Part shown: positions 12,101 through 20,300 of the stretch, one piece after another | How positions within the stretch are numbered: position 1 is the first letter of the stretch | Layout: every line of letters starts with the position of its first letter | DNA from: Heliopora coerulea | Taxonomy: Eukaryota; Cnidaria; Anthozoa; Scleralcyonacea; Helioporidae | NCBI GenBank assembly: GCA_030142905.1 | Contig: JASJOG010000080.1 | Span: forward strand, 839,001-903,000 | Direction of reading: 5' to 3' | DNA: 64,000 nt | Made by a program: the position numbers and the translations under genes | Notes under the pieces: generated by a model | Databases searched by the model: none | What the model was told of the DNA's origin: nothing | What the model saw: the letters and a program-made list of their open reading frames with translations, nothing else

Positions 12101-15029
12101 AAAACTGCCACATCTAATTAAAAATCACAGATACTGTATACTGTAGACAGGTGCACTGTTTCATGAGTGAAGTTTCAAAATTCACTGCATGCCTGAGTAG
12201 GATAAATATTTTTATCATTATCACAGAAAAGCTCAATGGTTCTGATCTTAACTGAGTCTGAAGATTCAACAAATATCACAAAATTGTTGTGACTGGTTTA
12301 GGAAATAACGAGGAAACTGATTGGTATCCAGCCTGATTACTAAATTCCCTGTCCAGCACACTAATACTGTCAGGTTAAAGATTAAAAAATTGCATATTTA
12401 CTGTACCTGTTCAGGTCAGTGATGTATTTGTAAACACTTTCAAATGCAAGGAAGAATCTTGTCAGTATGTCAATATGGTTTTCCCTGAATTCTGAATCAA
12501 GGTCTTGAAGCTCCTGAAGTAATAAGATGGAAAAAAAGCCAAATAAAAGAAAATTAGATCCTAGATAATGTACAAAGGAGTCATAATCACATTAATGAGG
12601 ACATGTAAGAGGTCACATTTACACTGAGTTATGGTCATCTAGCACAATCTTATGCAAACTTTTCTAAGTGCCAAATAGGCTAGAAAATGTCTGCAAAAAC
12701 ACCACTACTTCACATGGATTGTAAACAGCAGGAAGTGAAACTGCAGTTTAGTAGATACTCATCATAAGTGAATGACCTACACCATAGGTTCAGTGGAAGT
12801 TTTAACACAAAAGAATGAGGCAACATGTAAAGCATGAAACTATTTGAAAAGATGACATAAGAACAGCAATTTATAAATCATTTACAATAAAATTGGAAGT
12901 AGAGTTAGGATAAAAGTTAAGGGTACGGTTAAGGTTAGGGTAAGGTTCATGCTAAGAATTAGTGTAATGATTGGTATTGCCACAGGGAGTTTGGTCAGAA
13001 TTGCAGTAGAGGTTCAAGAGAAATCAATGTTGAAATTTTGCCCACGTGAATAAATGCTTTGAGTTAATTTGAATTACTTAAAGAACTTTTCTTCTGATAA
13101 ATTGAGATACTGTTTTCATATACAATAATGCTAAGAAGTATATACAAATTACACAAACATTGTCATGTTCCAGTCTTCAGTCAGTGATAATTTCGACACT
13201 GTATTCCAATTAAATTCAATGGCACATTGTGAACCTCCATGCTACAAATTAATCACAGAAATCTCCCAGCATGCTTCTGTGTCTTGATGACAGCTTCTCA
13301 ATCACTCTCAACTTTGCTTTTCCATTTATAGGGTATGTAAGTATTCAAGTGTTACTGACTGAAAGAATGTGCCTTTTGCTTGGACAAAATCCCCTTTTGT
13401 ATAGCTCAGGTAGAGAATCCTTTTTAAACCCAGGGGGTAATGCAGATTAATGTCCATCCAACAGACTCCTATGTATTGGGGTGCTTTGCTTCATCATGGT
13501 AAACCTAAGGGTAGTCATTGTGACTTGAAGATATGTGTACTGTACTTTTACAGTACATTACCATTATAAAATCCTTGAGTTCTCCAACTCCTTAGTGTAA
13601 ATGTAAGAGATATCCTTTTGTTGATGTCTAGTTAATTCTAATGTTTGCAGGATTTTAGTAATTTTTGCCCAACATAAATACTATCCTTTGAAACAATAAT
13701 AATAATAATACGTCATCAAATAATTTACACCCATTGCTGCCACAGCTACAGTACTTTTCTGATCACCTGGTACACCTTGGCAGTTAAGCACCTTGGCTCC
13801 TCTTGCTGTAAACTGGACATATTCAATGCATTGCATCTCAGTTTCATACTGATTGGAAAGACCACATCAGAAATATTGAGAAGCAACTTACTGCATCTCA
13901 ATTACCTGTACTATTCACAGCCAACAAATTCAAGACATTAAGCCAAAAAGCATGCTCTAAAGAAGTGCCTGACATTAGACAACTGCTTTCAAATAAAGTC
14001 AAAATATTACCATGACCAATTTTTTCATCTACTTTAATTTGAATATTGAGATTTAAAGATGATTTTCATCAAGGTACTGTATATTTCTTACTCTCATCCC
14101 AAAAGGTAATCTGGGTTCACAATCAACTCTGGTACCAAATTTTAAAGTTCCCTGAGTCCTGGTGGCATCTTCCCACTCGTCATTTTTGAATCAAATTTCA
14201 ATTTCCTTGTAAAAAGCTGTTTCTAACCGAGCAAAATTTGGAAGCAATTGCCAACTAATAGACAAAAGATTATTTTATTTTAAAATTTGAAAAGCTTGAT
14301 ACAGCAACAGGAGAGCTATGCAATCTCAACGCTACTGGACTTTTACTCAATAACACTAGGAAGATAGTAGATGAACGATCTTCAAGCTCGATACTCAGAA
14401 AATGATATCTGAGCCCCAGACGGGGATCGAACCCGCAACCTTCTGATGACCCGTCTGGGGCTCAGATATCATTTTCTGAGTATCGAGCTTGAAGATCGTT
14501 CATCTACTTCAATATATCCAAGCTCTCATGTTTCCTAAACATCAAATTACTAGGAAGATACTGGTCTACCTTTGTGAGGATGTGGCAGCCTTGTCTTGGA
14601 GGGCAAATGCAAATGCAACGGTGTAAGGAAAGTAGTAGAAGTTCAAGAAGTGAAATGCAAGACGTCATTGATAGCCATTTTACAAAATCCAATAAAAAGG
14701 CCGAAGGACAGCTCTTATAGTTTCGCCTGAAAATCTTGTCAGTACGTTTTAGTCACAGTTAGATCCCAGTGCACTATCAGGCTAGTTTAACTCGTCGCAC
14801 TTACCGGTTTAGCGTCGATTTTCGCTTCGGAGAATTCAGGTCGACGGAAGTACGAGAAGTCGGTCAAAACGTTACCATATTTGAACTGATCTCTTTTATT
14901 ATCAAGACGGAATTCAGGTGGAATGAAATCCGATAAACGCAAAAGTTCAGCGATGATTGCATTTCCTCTGCTTACTAACTTTAACAATGTTTGACCACAA
15001 AGATTATTTTCTGCAAGGAAGTCCATCAT
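444..15029 (-). CDS. WASHC5: WASHC5 (strumpellin), exons 1-7, gene continues off the left edge
   Basis: Core subunit of the five-protein WASH complex, which activates Arp2/3 on endosomes to drive cargo sorting and membrane fission. Seven minus-strand exons were read by eye: 14805-15029, 12407-12513, 7121-7205, 4881-4981, 2661-2771, 2031-2103 and 444-596. All have GT donors and AG acceptors, and the phases join without a break (225+107+85+101+111+73+153 bp = 285 codons). The product follows human strumpellin closely from its N-terminus, e.g. [61 protein letters not shown] and [12 protein letters not shown]. Human strumpellin has about 1,160 residues, so roughly the first quarter is here. Residue 1 is placed at 15029 because the family starts M-x-DFLAENN; an in-frame ATG at 15101 would add 24 unconserved residues. 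Introns of 0.5-5.2 kb are full of transposon remnants. Confidence in identity is very high; splice sites are inferred. Confidence 0.95.
806..865 (+). repeat. Degenerate telomere-like repeats (GGTTAG variants)
   Basis: A run of TTTAGGTTA, GGTTAGAGTTA and GGTTAGAATTAGG variants in WASHC5 intron 6. It resembles eroded TTAGGG repeats but has no perfect unit, so the origin is uncertain. Confidence 0.4.
1133..1888. mobile_element. Large imperfect palindrome (foldback element) in WASHC5 intron 6
   Basis: Two arms of about 370 bp run inwards from GGTCCGGAGCATTGAACTC (left) and the complement of GAGTTCAATGGTCTGGAG (right), meeting near 1505. Shared landmarks in opposite orientation include the cagGTATCGTTycAGTC block, the GTCAAAAACACGCG block and the ACAGTTAATTCTrACAAATA block. 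The arms are visibly diverged. No ORF of interest lies inside. It looks like an old foldback or MITE-type insertion. Confidence 0.7.
2031..2103 (-). CDS. WASHC5: WASHC5 exon 6
   Basis: 73 bp, from acceptor GTTGTAG|TCGAGT (with a T-rich tract) to donor AACCAG|GTAAGA. It encodes [19 protein letters not shown] then DIYNQ, the conserved [11 protein letters not shown] block of strumpellin, and ends in phase 0. Confidence 0.93.
2425..2448 (-). ncRNA. Candidate hammerhead ribozyme core in WASHC5 intron 5
   Basis: On the minus strand (the sense strand of WASHC5) the sequence reads CTGACGA, then AGGGCCTTCGCTC, then GAAAC. That is the CUGANGA...GAAA core of a hammerhead with a short helix II (GGG/CUC). 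Helices I and III and the cleavage site could not be fixed by eye. Such motifs are known in long terminal repeats of Penelope-like elements. The rest of the intron (2104-2660) holds nothing else I recognise. Confidence 0.4.
2661..2771 (-). CDS. WASHC5: WASHC5 exon 5
   Basis: 111 bp, from acceptor TTTATAG|TGCGAC to donor TTTGC|GTGAGT, ending in phase 2. It encodes [19 protein letters not shown] then [17 protein letters not shown], matching the strumpellin segment that ends KRPSNYPESYF in human. Confidence 0.93.
3070..3098 (-). ncRNA. Hammerhead ribozyme core in the left Penelope-like arm
   Basis: The minus strand reads CTGATGA, then T, a 6-bp stem GACTTT/AAAGTC closed by GTAAT, then GAAA. This is the canonical core with a perfect helix II. 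The following TATTA sequence leaves helix III very short, as reported for hammerheads of Penelope-like elements. Activity is not shown. Confidence 0.6.
3971..4010 (+). ncRNA. Hammerhead ribozyme core in the right Penelope-like arm
   Basis: CTGATGA at 3971-3977, helix II GACTTT/AAAGTC at 3979-3984 and 3990-3995 with loop GTAAT, and GAAA at 3996-3999. It is the inverted counterpart of the core at 3070-3098. CTGT just upstream of the core could pair with ACAG at 4004-4007 as helix I. This pairing is inferred. Confidence 0.6.
4285..4690. repeat. TTATCA/TTACCA microsatellite in WASHC5 intron 4
   Basis: About 400 bp of interspersed TTATCA, TTACCA and TTATTA units on the plus strand. It produces long low-complexity ORFs on both strands (poly His/Tyr, Asn/Asp), which are not genes. 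It is roughly the reverse complement of the array at 6736-7085 on the other side of exon 4. Confidence 0.95.
4738..4820 (+). repeat. Telomere-like repeat patch
   Basis: Contains TTTTAGGGTTAGGGTTG followed by drifting GGTTAGGATGAGG and AAGGGTTAGGGT units. Two perfect TTAGGG units adjoin. It lies between the microsatellite and WASHC5 exon 4. Confidence 0.5.
4881..4981 (-). CDS. WASHC5: WASHC5 exon 4
   Basis: 101 bp, from acceptor TTATAAG|GCAGAG to donor CACTG|GTAAAG, ending in phase 2. It encodes [18 protein letters not shown] then [15 protein letters not shown], matching human strumpellin almost residue for residue. The exon sits between two complementary microsatellites in the flanking introns. 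Confidence 0.93.
4982..6735. other. WASHC5 intron 3, no recognised gene
   Basis: AT-rich intron sequence. ORFs near 5364-5927 on both strands overlap each other and match nothing I know. On the minus strand at about 5840-5885, GATAATGGTGTTAAG...GACATTGAAACG loosely resembles the hammerhead-bearing repeat of Penelope-like elements but lacks a clean core. Confidence 0.4.
6736..7085. repeat. ATGATAATG-type microsatellite in WASHC5 intron 3
   Basis: About 350 bp of AATGAT, GATGAT, GATAAT and related units on the plus strand, close to exon 3. Its complement resembles the array at 4285-4690. Overlapping ORFs here are low-complexity artefacts. Confidence 0.93.
7121..7205 (-). CDS. WASHC5: WASHC5 exon 3
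   Basis: 85 bp, from acceptor TTGCAG|GTTCTT to donor TTGATG|GTACAG. It completes the split Arg codon from exon 2 and encodes [19 protein letters not shown] then [10 protein letters not shown] 350-bp ATGATAATG-type microsatellite begins about 40 bp beyond its donor. Confidence 0.92.
7206..9335. other. WASHC5 intron 2, left part, no recognised gene
   Basis: Short ORFs at 7506-7736 and 8562-8756 show no family resemblance. Near 7685-7775 there are scattered CCTAACC and CCCAACCTTAACC words like those in the telomere-like patches. Confidence 0.4.
9336..10890 (-). pseudogene. 5'-truncated LINE (reverse transcriptase), decayed
   Basis: Minus-strand reading blocks give a non-LTR reverse transcriptase in several frames: [12 protein letters not shown] (10560-10763), [16 protein letters not shown] and [13 protein letters not shown] (10370-10567), and [15 protein letters not shown] (9848-10270). 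A Cys-rich C-x2-C...C-x2-C block (CGVCGEG...CQGC...CGAC) sits between them. The C-terminal block [17 protein letters not shown] (9356-9628) is typical of animal LINEs. There is no endonuclease domain, so it is 5'-truncated; frameshifts and stops separate the blocks. The 3' end is an (ATG)n tail at about 9336-9350. The clade is uncertain. It is inserted in WASHC5 intron 2 in the sense orientation of the gene. Confidence 0.8.
11095..11240 (+). repeat. Solo Penelope-like terminal repeat with decayed hammerhead
   Basis: Clearly similar to 3915-4080, including TTTGTAAATCATTCTGT and CTGATGATGACTTTG. The hammerhead GAAA has mutated (AAAGTTAAAAT), so the ribozyme core is lost here. Confidence 0.65.
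11631..11704. repeat. Hairpin, 24-bp arms with one mismatch
   Basis: Left arm 11631-11654 (AGGTTGATAACTGCTATAAC...) and right arm 11681-11704 pair at 23 of 24 positions around a 26-nt loop that contains a duplicated CAAAGAATAT. It could be a tiny MITE. It lies in WASHC5 intron 2. Confidence 0.7.
12407..12513 (-). CDS. WASHC5: WASHC5 exon 2
   Basis: 107 bp, from acceptor CTTCAG|GAGCTT to donor AACAG|GTACAG, ending in phase 2. It encodes [16 protein letters not shown] followed by [19 protein letters not shown], colinear with human strumpellin. It has no start codon and is only found by homology. Confidence 0.93.
12514..14354. other. WASHC5 intron 1, left part
   Basis: No coding region recognised. 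It contains a telomere-like patch at 12903-12955 (GGTTAAGGTTAGGGTAAGG), an (AAT)n run at 13690-13710, and at 13987-14012 AATAAAGTCAAAATATTACC, an eroded piece of the Penelope-like terminal repeat. Confidence 0.45.
14367..14548 (-). mobile_element. Foldback SINE-like element with tRNA box B and 12-bp target duplication
   Basis: Two 58-bp arms, 14367-14424 and 14450-14507, are perfect inverted copies around a 25-nt spacer. The minus strand reads GGTTGCGGGTTCGATCCCC across the spacer, which contains a good RNA polymerase III box B (GGTTCGATCC). A 12-bp direct repeat ACTAGGAAGATA flanks the unit (14355-14366 and 14549-14560), so 182 bp were inserted. The perfect arms and duplication suggest a recent insertion or pairing-driven repair. 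It lies in WASHC5 intron 1. Confidence 0.75.
14805..15029 (-). CDS. WASHC5: WASHC5 exon 1 (coding part)
   Basis: 75 codons from MMDFLAENN to DAKP, ending phase 0 at donor CCG|GTAAGT. It contains the family motif [16 protein letters not shown]. The reading frame stays open upstream to an ATG at 15101, but those residues do not resemble the family, so 15030-15101 is probably 5' UTR. Confidence 0.93.
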
Positions 15030-15202
15030 TTTGAAAATAACGACTGAACATACCTCACGTGAGGCATATTCGTAGAGAGCTGTCGGAAAGTATCGTTTCA
15101 TAATCGTTTAACGACAGTTGCGGCAGTTTACGGCCCATTTACACAATATTCGCTGGTCCCTAGGCCCATCCATATTGTGCTCGGCAACTTTTTTAACAAC
15201 TT

Positions 15203-15310
15203 TTGGGATTTCGAGCAACTTTTTCGCAAACGAACAACTTCGAACAACTTTTCTTAAAGTCAGCACATTTTCAGCAACTGTCGGGCTTATTTGAACCAAG
15301 ATATAGATTT
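15203..15310. repeat. Degenerate AGCAACTTTT repeats
   Basis: Repeated words such as GAGCAACTTTTTCGCAA, GAACAACTTTTCTTAA and CAGCAACTG occur here and again on both sides of the BEL element at 15990-16052 and 23245-23270. The BEL element therefore seems to have landed in a pre-existing repeat of this kind. The 5' flank of WASHC5 (15030-15200) holds no recognisable promoter motif. Confidence 0.4.
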
Positions 15311-15559
15311 TTTGAAGTTTTAAACATTTCCTCATTGGTAATATGGTGGTTATGGTGCAAGAAAATTCTAAGAAACATCGTTGTGCCGTTTAAAAGTGTC
15401 CTTTTACGGAACGGGAGGGGAATAGGCTAAACATTAATCCTTTGACCTTCCGGTTTTCTGGGGAATGTGGTAATTTATTCCAATTCCAAGTATGGAATTG
15501 ATGCCAGTATCACAGGGAAAATGGCGGACGCCACGTTGTCGTCCTCATCCCATTATAAC

Positions 15560-15750
15560 ACACTTCCACAATGGGCAGCAATGGTAAAGAAATTAAATTG
15601 GTACTGATTCAGCCTGGCTCTGCTGCTGCTGAACGGTTGTTCAGTTTGCTAAGCAGTTTATCATTACCACAAGAAAGTGCACTGGAAGATTACATCGAGG
15701 CATCTGAAATGATCCGCTGCAACAGCAGTAAGAGAAAGGACGAGAACTAG
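15560..15750 (+). pseudogene. hAT transposase C-terminal (dimerisation) fragment
   Basis: From 15598 the frame reads LVLIQPGSAAAERLFSLLS, then ESALEDYIEASEMI, ending TAG at 15748. The SAAAERxFSLL motif is the hallmark of the hAT C-terminal dimerisation domain. An upstream block NTLPQWAAMVKKL lies in another frame, so there is a frameshift at about 15597. The rest of the transposase is missing. This is a dead fragment between WASHC5 and the BEL element. Confidence 0.75.
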
Positions 15751-16052
15751 AGCGCGCTCATTCAATATCTACGTACTTTATAAGAAACTAAAGAAAAATC
15801 TGATTTGTTATTTACAGTTCTGGTAAACACTTGTTTAGTTTTGTTTGCGGCCCCTATATAGGGCGCGTGCACCGAGAAATTTTAAAGTAACGGATGATTC
15901 AAGATGTGAAACGTCTATTGATGCAATAAAACAGACATGCTGCAAATATATATGCTTAGAAACACTTAATTTTCAGAGAAAATTTTCAGATTTCGGAAGC
16001 AACTGGCAACTTTTTTTTATTTTGAGCAACATTTTAGCAGCTTTTATGCATC

Positions 16053-16104
16053 TGTTGAAAAATATCTTTATGTTGTATGTTGTGATAAAAAAAAAAAATA
16101 CCAA

Positions 16105-16141
<37 letters not shown>

Positions 16142-16469
16142 ATCTGTAAACGGGTTACACCGGCGTCACGGATATGCGTCAGATAGGTGTGGTAGATTAT
16201 GGACCACAAAGAGGGAAAAACGTGTTCCATTTCCGTATTAAATAACCTTAGTCGTGTTCCTGTTTGTCAATATAAATATAGGCTGAAGTCAGTGTAAAAG
16301 AGACGCAAAAAGAAGGGAAACTCGAATGTTGTAACGACGTGCGCAAACTTATGTAAATACTTGTACTTTGTTAATAAATATATACTCAAAAAATACAGTC
16401 CCAAGTTGAAGTTTCTTGGATCGTGAACCAGCAACCAGCGTGACTTGAAACGCATTAAGTTACGCGAAA
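16053..16469 (+). repeat. 5' LTR of BEL/Pao element 1
   Basis: 417 bp, starting TGTTGAAAAATATC and ending TTACGCGAAA. It is repeated at 22882-23240. It includes a (TA)n run at 16112-16138 and AATAAATA signals near 16373. The preceding bases are GCATC, repeated after the 3' LTR as a 5-bp target duplication. Confidence 0.93.
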
Positions 16470-16471
16470 CG

Positions 16472-16489
16472 TGGTCCTTGGAGCCGGAT
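16472..16489 (+). promoter_or_regulatory. Primer binding site of BEL/Pao element 1
   Basis: TGGTCCTTGGAGCCGGAT begins two bases after the LTR. Its complement ends in CCA and looks like a tRNA 3' end; tRNA-Tyr is my nearest recollection, unverified. Position and TGG start fit a minus-strand primer site. Confidence 0.6.
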
Positions 16490-16536
16490 TCGGGATTCAA
16501 GAAGAGCATACGAAGTACAAGCGTTTGTGAGAAAAT

Positions 16537-17397
16537 ATGTCGGAGATTAGGAAGAAAAAGCAATCAAGAAACGGGCATCGTACGTACGCCAGGAAAGTGT
16601 TGGCCAAAGTTAAGAGCCTTGTAGAAAATGTTCAGCCTGAAGCAGCGGTGGAACTTACGCAGTTGAGGTTGAGCTTGAAAGGAAAGCTTGAGACCATAAT
16701 GAAATTGGACGTAACGATTCTCGACATGCTCGAAAAAAGTGAAGACATAGAACAGGAGATCGAGAGCTCGTCAGAATTCGTTAGCGATATTCATGGTGGG
16801 ATAGCCGCAATAGACAACGCTTTGAAAAAGATTGAGAAGAAAAAACTCGCCGTTCCCAAGGAGAACGCAGAGAACACGCCTGTAAGTAGCCCTAATAGTA
16901 TTTATAATACTAGAGTCAAACTTCCGAAGTTAGAGGTACGCAAGTTTTCTGGCAAAATCCAAGATTGGCGAGAGTTCTGGGACGCCTTTGAAAGTGCGAT
17001 ACACAAAAACAAAACTCTGAACAATATTGACAAATTTACGTATCTGCGAGGACCAGTAGAAGAACCTGCCAAGTCAGCGATAGCGGGGTTTGCCCTGACA
17101 GCAGTAAATTATGTGGCGGCTGTGGAAGTCTTACAACGACGATTTGGGCACAAAACTGTTGTTCAACACGTGTATATTAATGATCTGTTGAATGTGAAAC
17201 CTGTGTATAATGCGAATGAAACAGAAAAGTTGAGAAAGTTCTTCGATGCCATAGAAAGTAAGTACAGGGGATCGGAAGCTCTCGGTGTTAACCAAAAGAT
17301 TTACTCGGAGATTGTGGTGCCAATGGTTTTAAACAATCTACCAGAGAGAGTACGACTGACAATTACGGGAATAAAAACCATTTGGAATGGAATATGA
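16537..17397 (+). CDS. BEL/Pao element 1 gag (N-terminal part)
   Basis: 286 residues from an ATG 68 bp after the LTR. Residues 120-275 resemble the BEL/Pao capsid-like region (DUF1759), with the telltale KLPKLEVRKFSGKIQDWREF start and NLPERVRLTITG near the end. The N-terminal third is charged and probably helical. In BEL/Pao elements Gag is normally fused to Pol; here the frame stops at 17395 while Pol continues in the -1 frame from about 17370. This is either a single-base deletion or frameshifting; no classical slippery heptamer sits in the Gag frame, so deletion seems likelier. Confidence 0.88.
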   Translation: MSEIRKKKQSRNGHRTYARKVLAKVKSLVENVQPEAAVELTQLRLSLKGKLETIMKLDVTILDMLEKSEDIEQEIESSSEFVSDIHGGIAAIDNALKKIEKKKLAVPKENAENTPVSSPNSIYNTRVKLPKLEVRKFSGKIQDWREFWDAFESAIHKNKTLNNIDKFTYLRGPVEEPAKSAIAGFALTAVNYVAAVEVLQRRFGHKTVVQHVYINDLLNVKPVYNANETEKLRKFFDAIESKYRGSEALGVNQKIYSEIVVPMVLNNLPERVRLTITGIKTIWNGI

Positions 17398-20300
17398 AGG
17401 ACTTTGTCGATGCATTACAAGCCGAAGTTGAGCTACGTGAATGTCATTCCCTGACGGCAACCCCAGCGAGCAACTACGAAGCCAACCATAGAAGACGCCA
17501 TCGCGAACCAGGGACAGCTAGTGCTCTCTTTACCAGGCGAATGGATTGTGCGTATTGTAGAGGAAACCGCAAGCACGAAGACTGCAGAAATGTGACGGGC
17601 AGGGAAGAACGCGTTGCACTATTACGTAGGTTCAATCGATGTTATAAATGTATCAATAAGGGACACTTAAGTAGAGACTGTCGTGTACGTAATAATTGTA
17701 GTGCTTGTGGGGGGTTGCGTCATGTTTCCATATGCGAAAGAGGTCAGTGTGTGAAAAAAGAGGGGAATGAATATGAGGAAAGTAGGGGTGCGGAAAAAAG
17801 AGAGACAGTTAATGTTAGTCCTAGTAATTTGCATGTTGGTACGAAGAGTAGAGTGGCCTTGCAAACGGCGCAAGGGATTTTGAAGGGTGAGAGAACAAAA
17901 AGAGTCAGAGTGCTTTTCGATTCAGGTAGTCAAAAATCTTTCGTCACTTCTAGGGCGATGAACGAGGCGAAGTTGCGCGTTGTTAGGGATGAATGGCTTG
18001 AGATAAATACGTTTGGCGGCGCGATGAAGGAAGGGAAGATGAGAAAGGTTGTCGATCTTGAAATAGACTCTATTAAGGGCGGTCATAGCGTCCGGATAGA
18101 AGATTTAGTTGTGCCTCAAATTTCGCATGTTAGGAACGAGCATCCTGAGCTTGTTAAGGGTGAGTATTCGCACTTAAGGGAACTGTGGTTGTCTGACGTA
18201 TGTAAAGGTGATGATGAGTTAGAAATTGATGTTTTGATTGGTGCTGATAATCTTTGGGCGTTTCAGAGCGGAAAGATTGTGAAAGGGAAGGATGACGAGC
18301 CAGTTGCAATTGATACGTGTTTAGGTTGGGTAGTTAGTGGTCCACTCAAAGGGAGCTCGGAATTCAAAACCACTAGCGTTAATTTTGTTTCACAGAGCGG
18401 AAATCAAAACGCGAATAATATAGGTAATGACGTAAACAAATTATGGGATTTAGAAACCCTTGGGGTCAAAGAGTTCAATGACGTACACGAAGCCCTGATA
18501 GATAAGATTAAGTTTAACGGCTCAAACTATTCGGTCAAGATGCCATGGAAGCAAGGTCATGGGCATTTATCAACAAATTATTCAAACAGTCTGGCGCGCA
18601 TGAAAGGCCAAATAAAACGTCTTGCAAATGAACCAAAATTATTAAATGAATACGACACGATTATAAGGGAGCAGTTAAACTCCGGAGTAATAGAGAAGGT
18701 GGGGGAATCCGAAGCTAATGAAAACGTACATTACTTGCTCCACCAAGCCGTCATACGTAAGGACGCGAAAACGACTAAGTTGCGCATAGTTTATGATGCC
18801 TCGTCTATGGAGGGTAAGAAGGGGACCTCCCTTAATGATTGTTTGCATGTAGGACCTTTGTTAACGCCACTGTTATTTGATATTTTATTGAGATTTAGGG
18901 AAAACTCAGTAGTATTAGTCGGAGATATAGAGAAGGCCTTTTTGAATATAGAAGTCGACGAGGAAGACCGTGACTATCTGAGATTTTTATGGATAAGAGA
19001 TCCGGTAGGTCGTGATTCAGACATTGTAGTCTACCGTTTTTGTAGAGTAATGTTTGGGTTAAACGCCTCTCCCTTTCTGTTGAACGCAACGTTGAGATAC
19101 CACATTGAACAATTTGTCGACAGCGATCCCGCGTTTGTTCAAAAAATGAAGGAGGGATTTTATGTGGATGATCTTGTTTCGGGGGGTAAATCAACAGATA
19201 AAGTCATAGATTTATACGAAAAGGCCAAAACTAGAATGGCTTTGGGCGGATTTAAATTGCGAAAATGGCTTACTAACGATGCTGTGTTACGTAAGCATAT
19301 AGGTAAGCAAGAAAGCAGCATGGACTCCAAAAAGGTCACTAGGCTAGATGATACTGAGACGTTTGCGCAATCATGTTTAGGCGTACCGCAAGATGGCAGC
19401 TGCGATAAGGTCTTAGGACTTATTTGGGATTGCGAGAGGGATTTAATGAAGTTTAATCTGCTTAAATTGGTCGAAAACTTGAAAGATAAGAAGCTGACGA
19501 AGAGAAATTTGTTGGGCACGTTAGCTAAAATGTTTGATCCTTTAGGGCTTGTTAGTTGCGTAGTCGTTCTGATGAAGATCTCGTTTCAGCAGCTTTGTGT
19601 TGATAACATAAGTTGGGACGACGAATTAGTCGGCAGGCATGCGAAGGCGCATTTAGATTGGATCGAAGATTTGCGCCGAGTTAAAACGTTAACACTAAAC
19701 AGATGTGTTTATAGCAATATAAGTGGTCAAATTCAGTCATGCGAACTTCATGGTTTCGGCGATGCTAGCGAAAAAGCGTACTGCGCAGTCGTATATTTCG
19801 TCTGTCGCACGTCAATATCAGTTTACGTCCGGCTATTAGCAGCTAAAACTAGGGTTGCGCCGCTTAAGGCTCTTACTATACCGCGCTTAGAGCTTATGTC
19901 TGCACTTATGTTGCCTAAGCTGGTAGATTCAGTTAAGAAGGCACTCGCATCGGAGGTTAAAGGCTTGGAAACTAGGTATTGGCTTGACAGCATTACGGCA
20001 CTGTACTGGATTCAAAACCGACGAGAATGGAAACAATTTGTGAGACACAGAGTTAATGAAATTCTGTCCGTGGCAAACAAGGGCGATTGGGGCCACTGCC
20101 CGGGTCCGGAAAATCCAGCAGATTTGGGGAGCAGGGGGATACTGGCATCAAAATTACAGGGAAACCCTCTTTGGTGGGGAGGGCCAAAATGGCTAAGCAG
20201 TGTAGACAGAGACTGGCCGAGTTCAGCTAAGATTGACGCAACGGATGAGAATAGAGAAGAAGAGAAGAAAGCAACGGTTTTAGTTGCAAATGTACAGGAA

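Noticed and set aside
14401..14450. tRNA gene at the box B of the foldback
   Set aside because: The arms form one long hairpin instead of a cloverleaf and there is no A box in the right place.
17382..17384. Separate start codon for BEL pol
   Set aside because: The triplet is TTG and the frame is open upstream; it is the continuation of Gag after a frame change.
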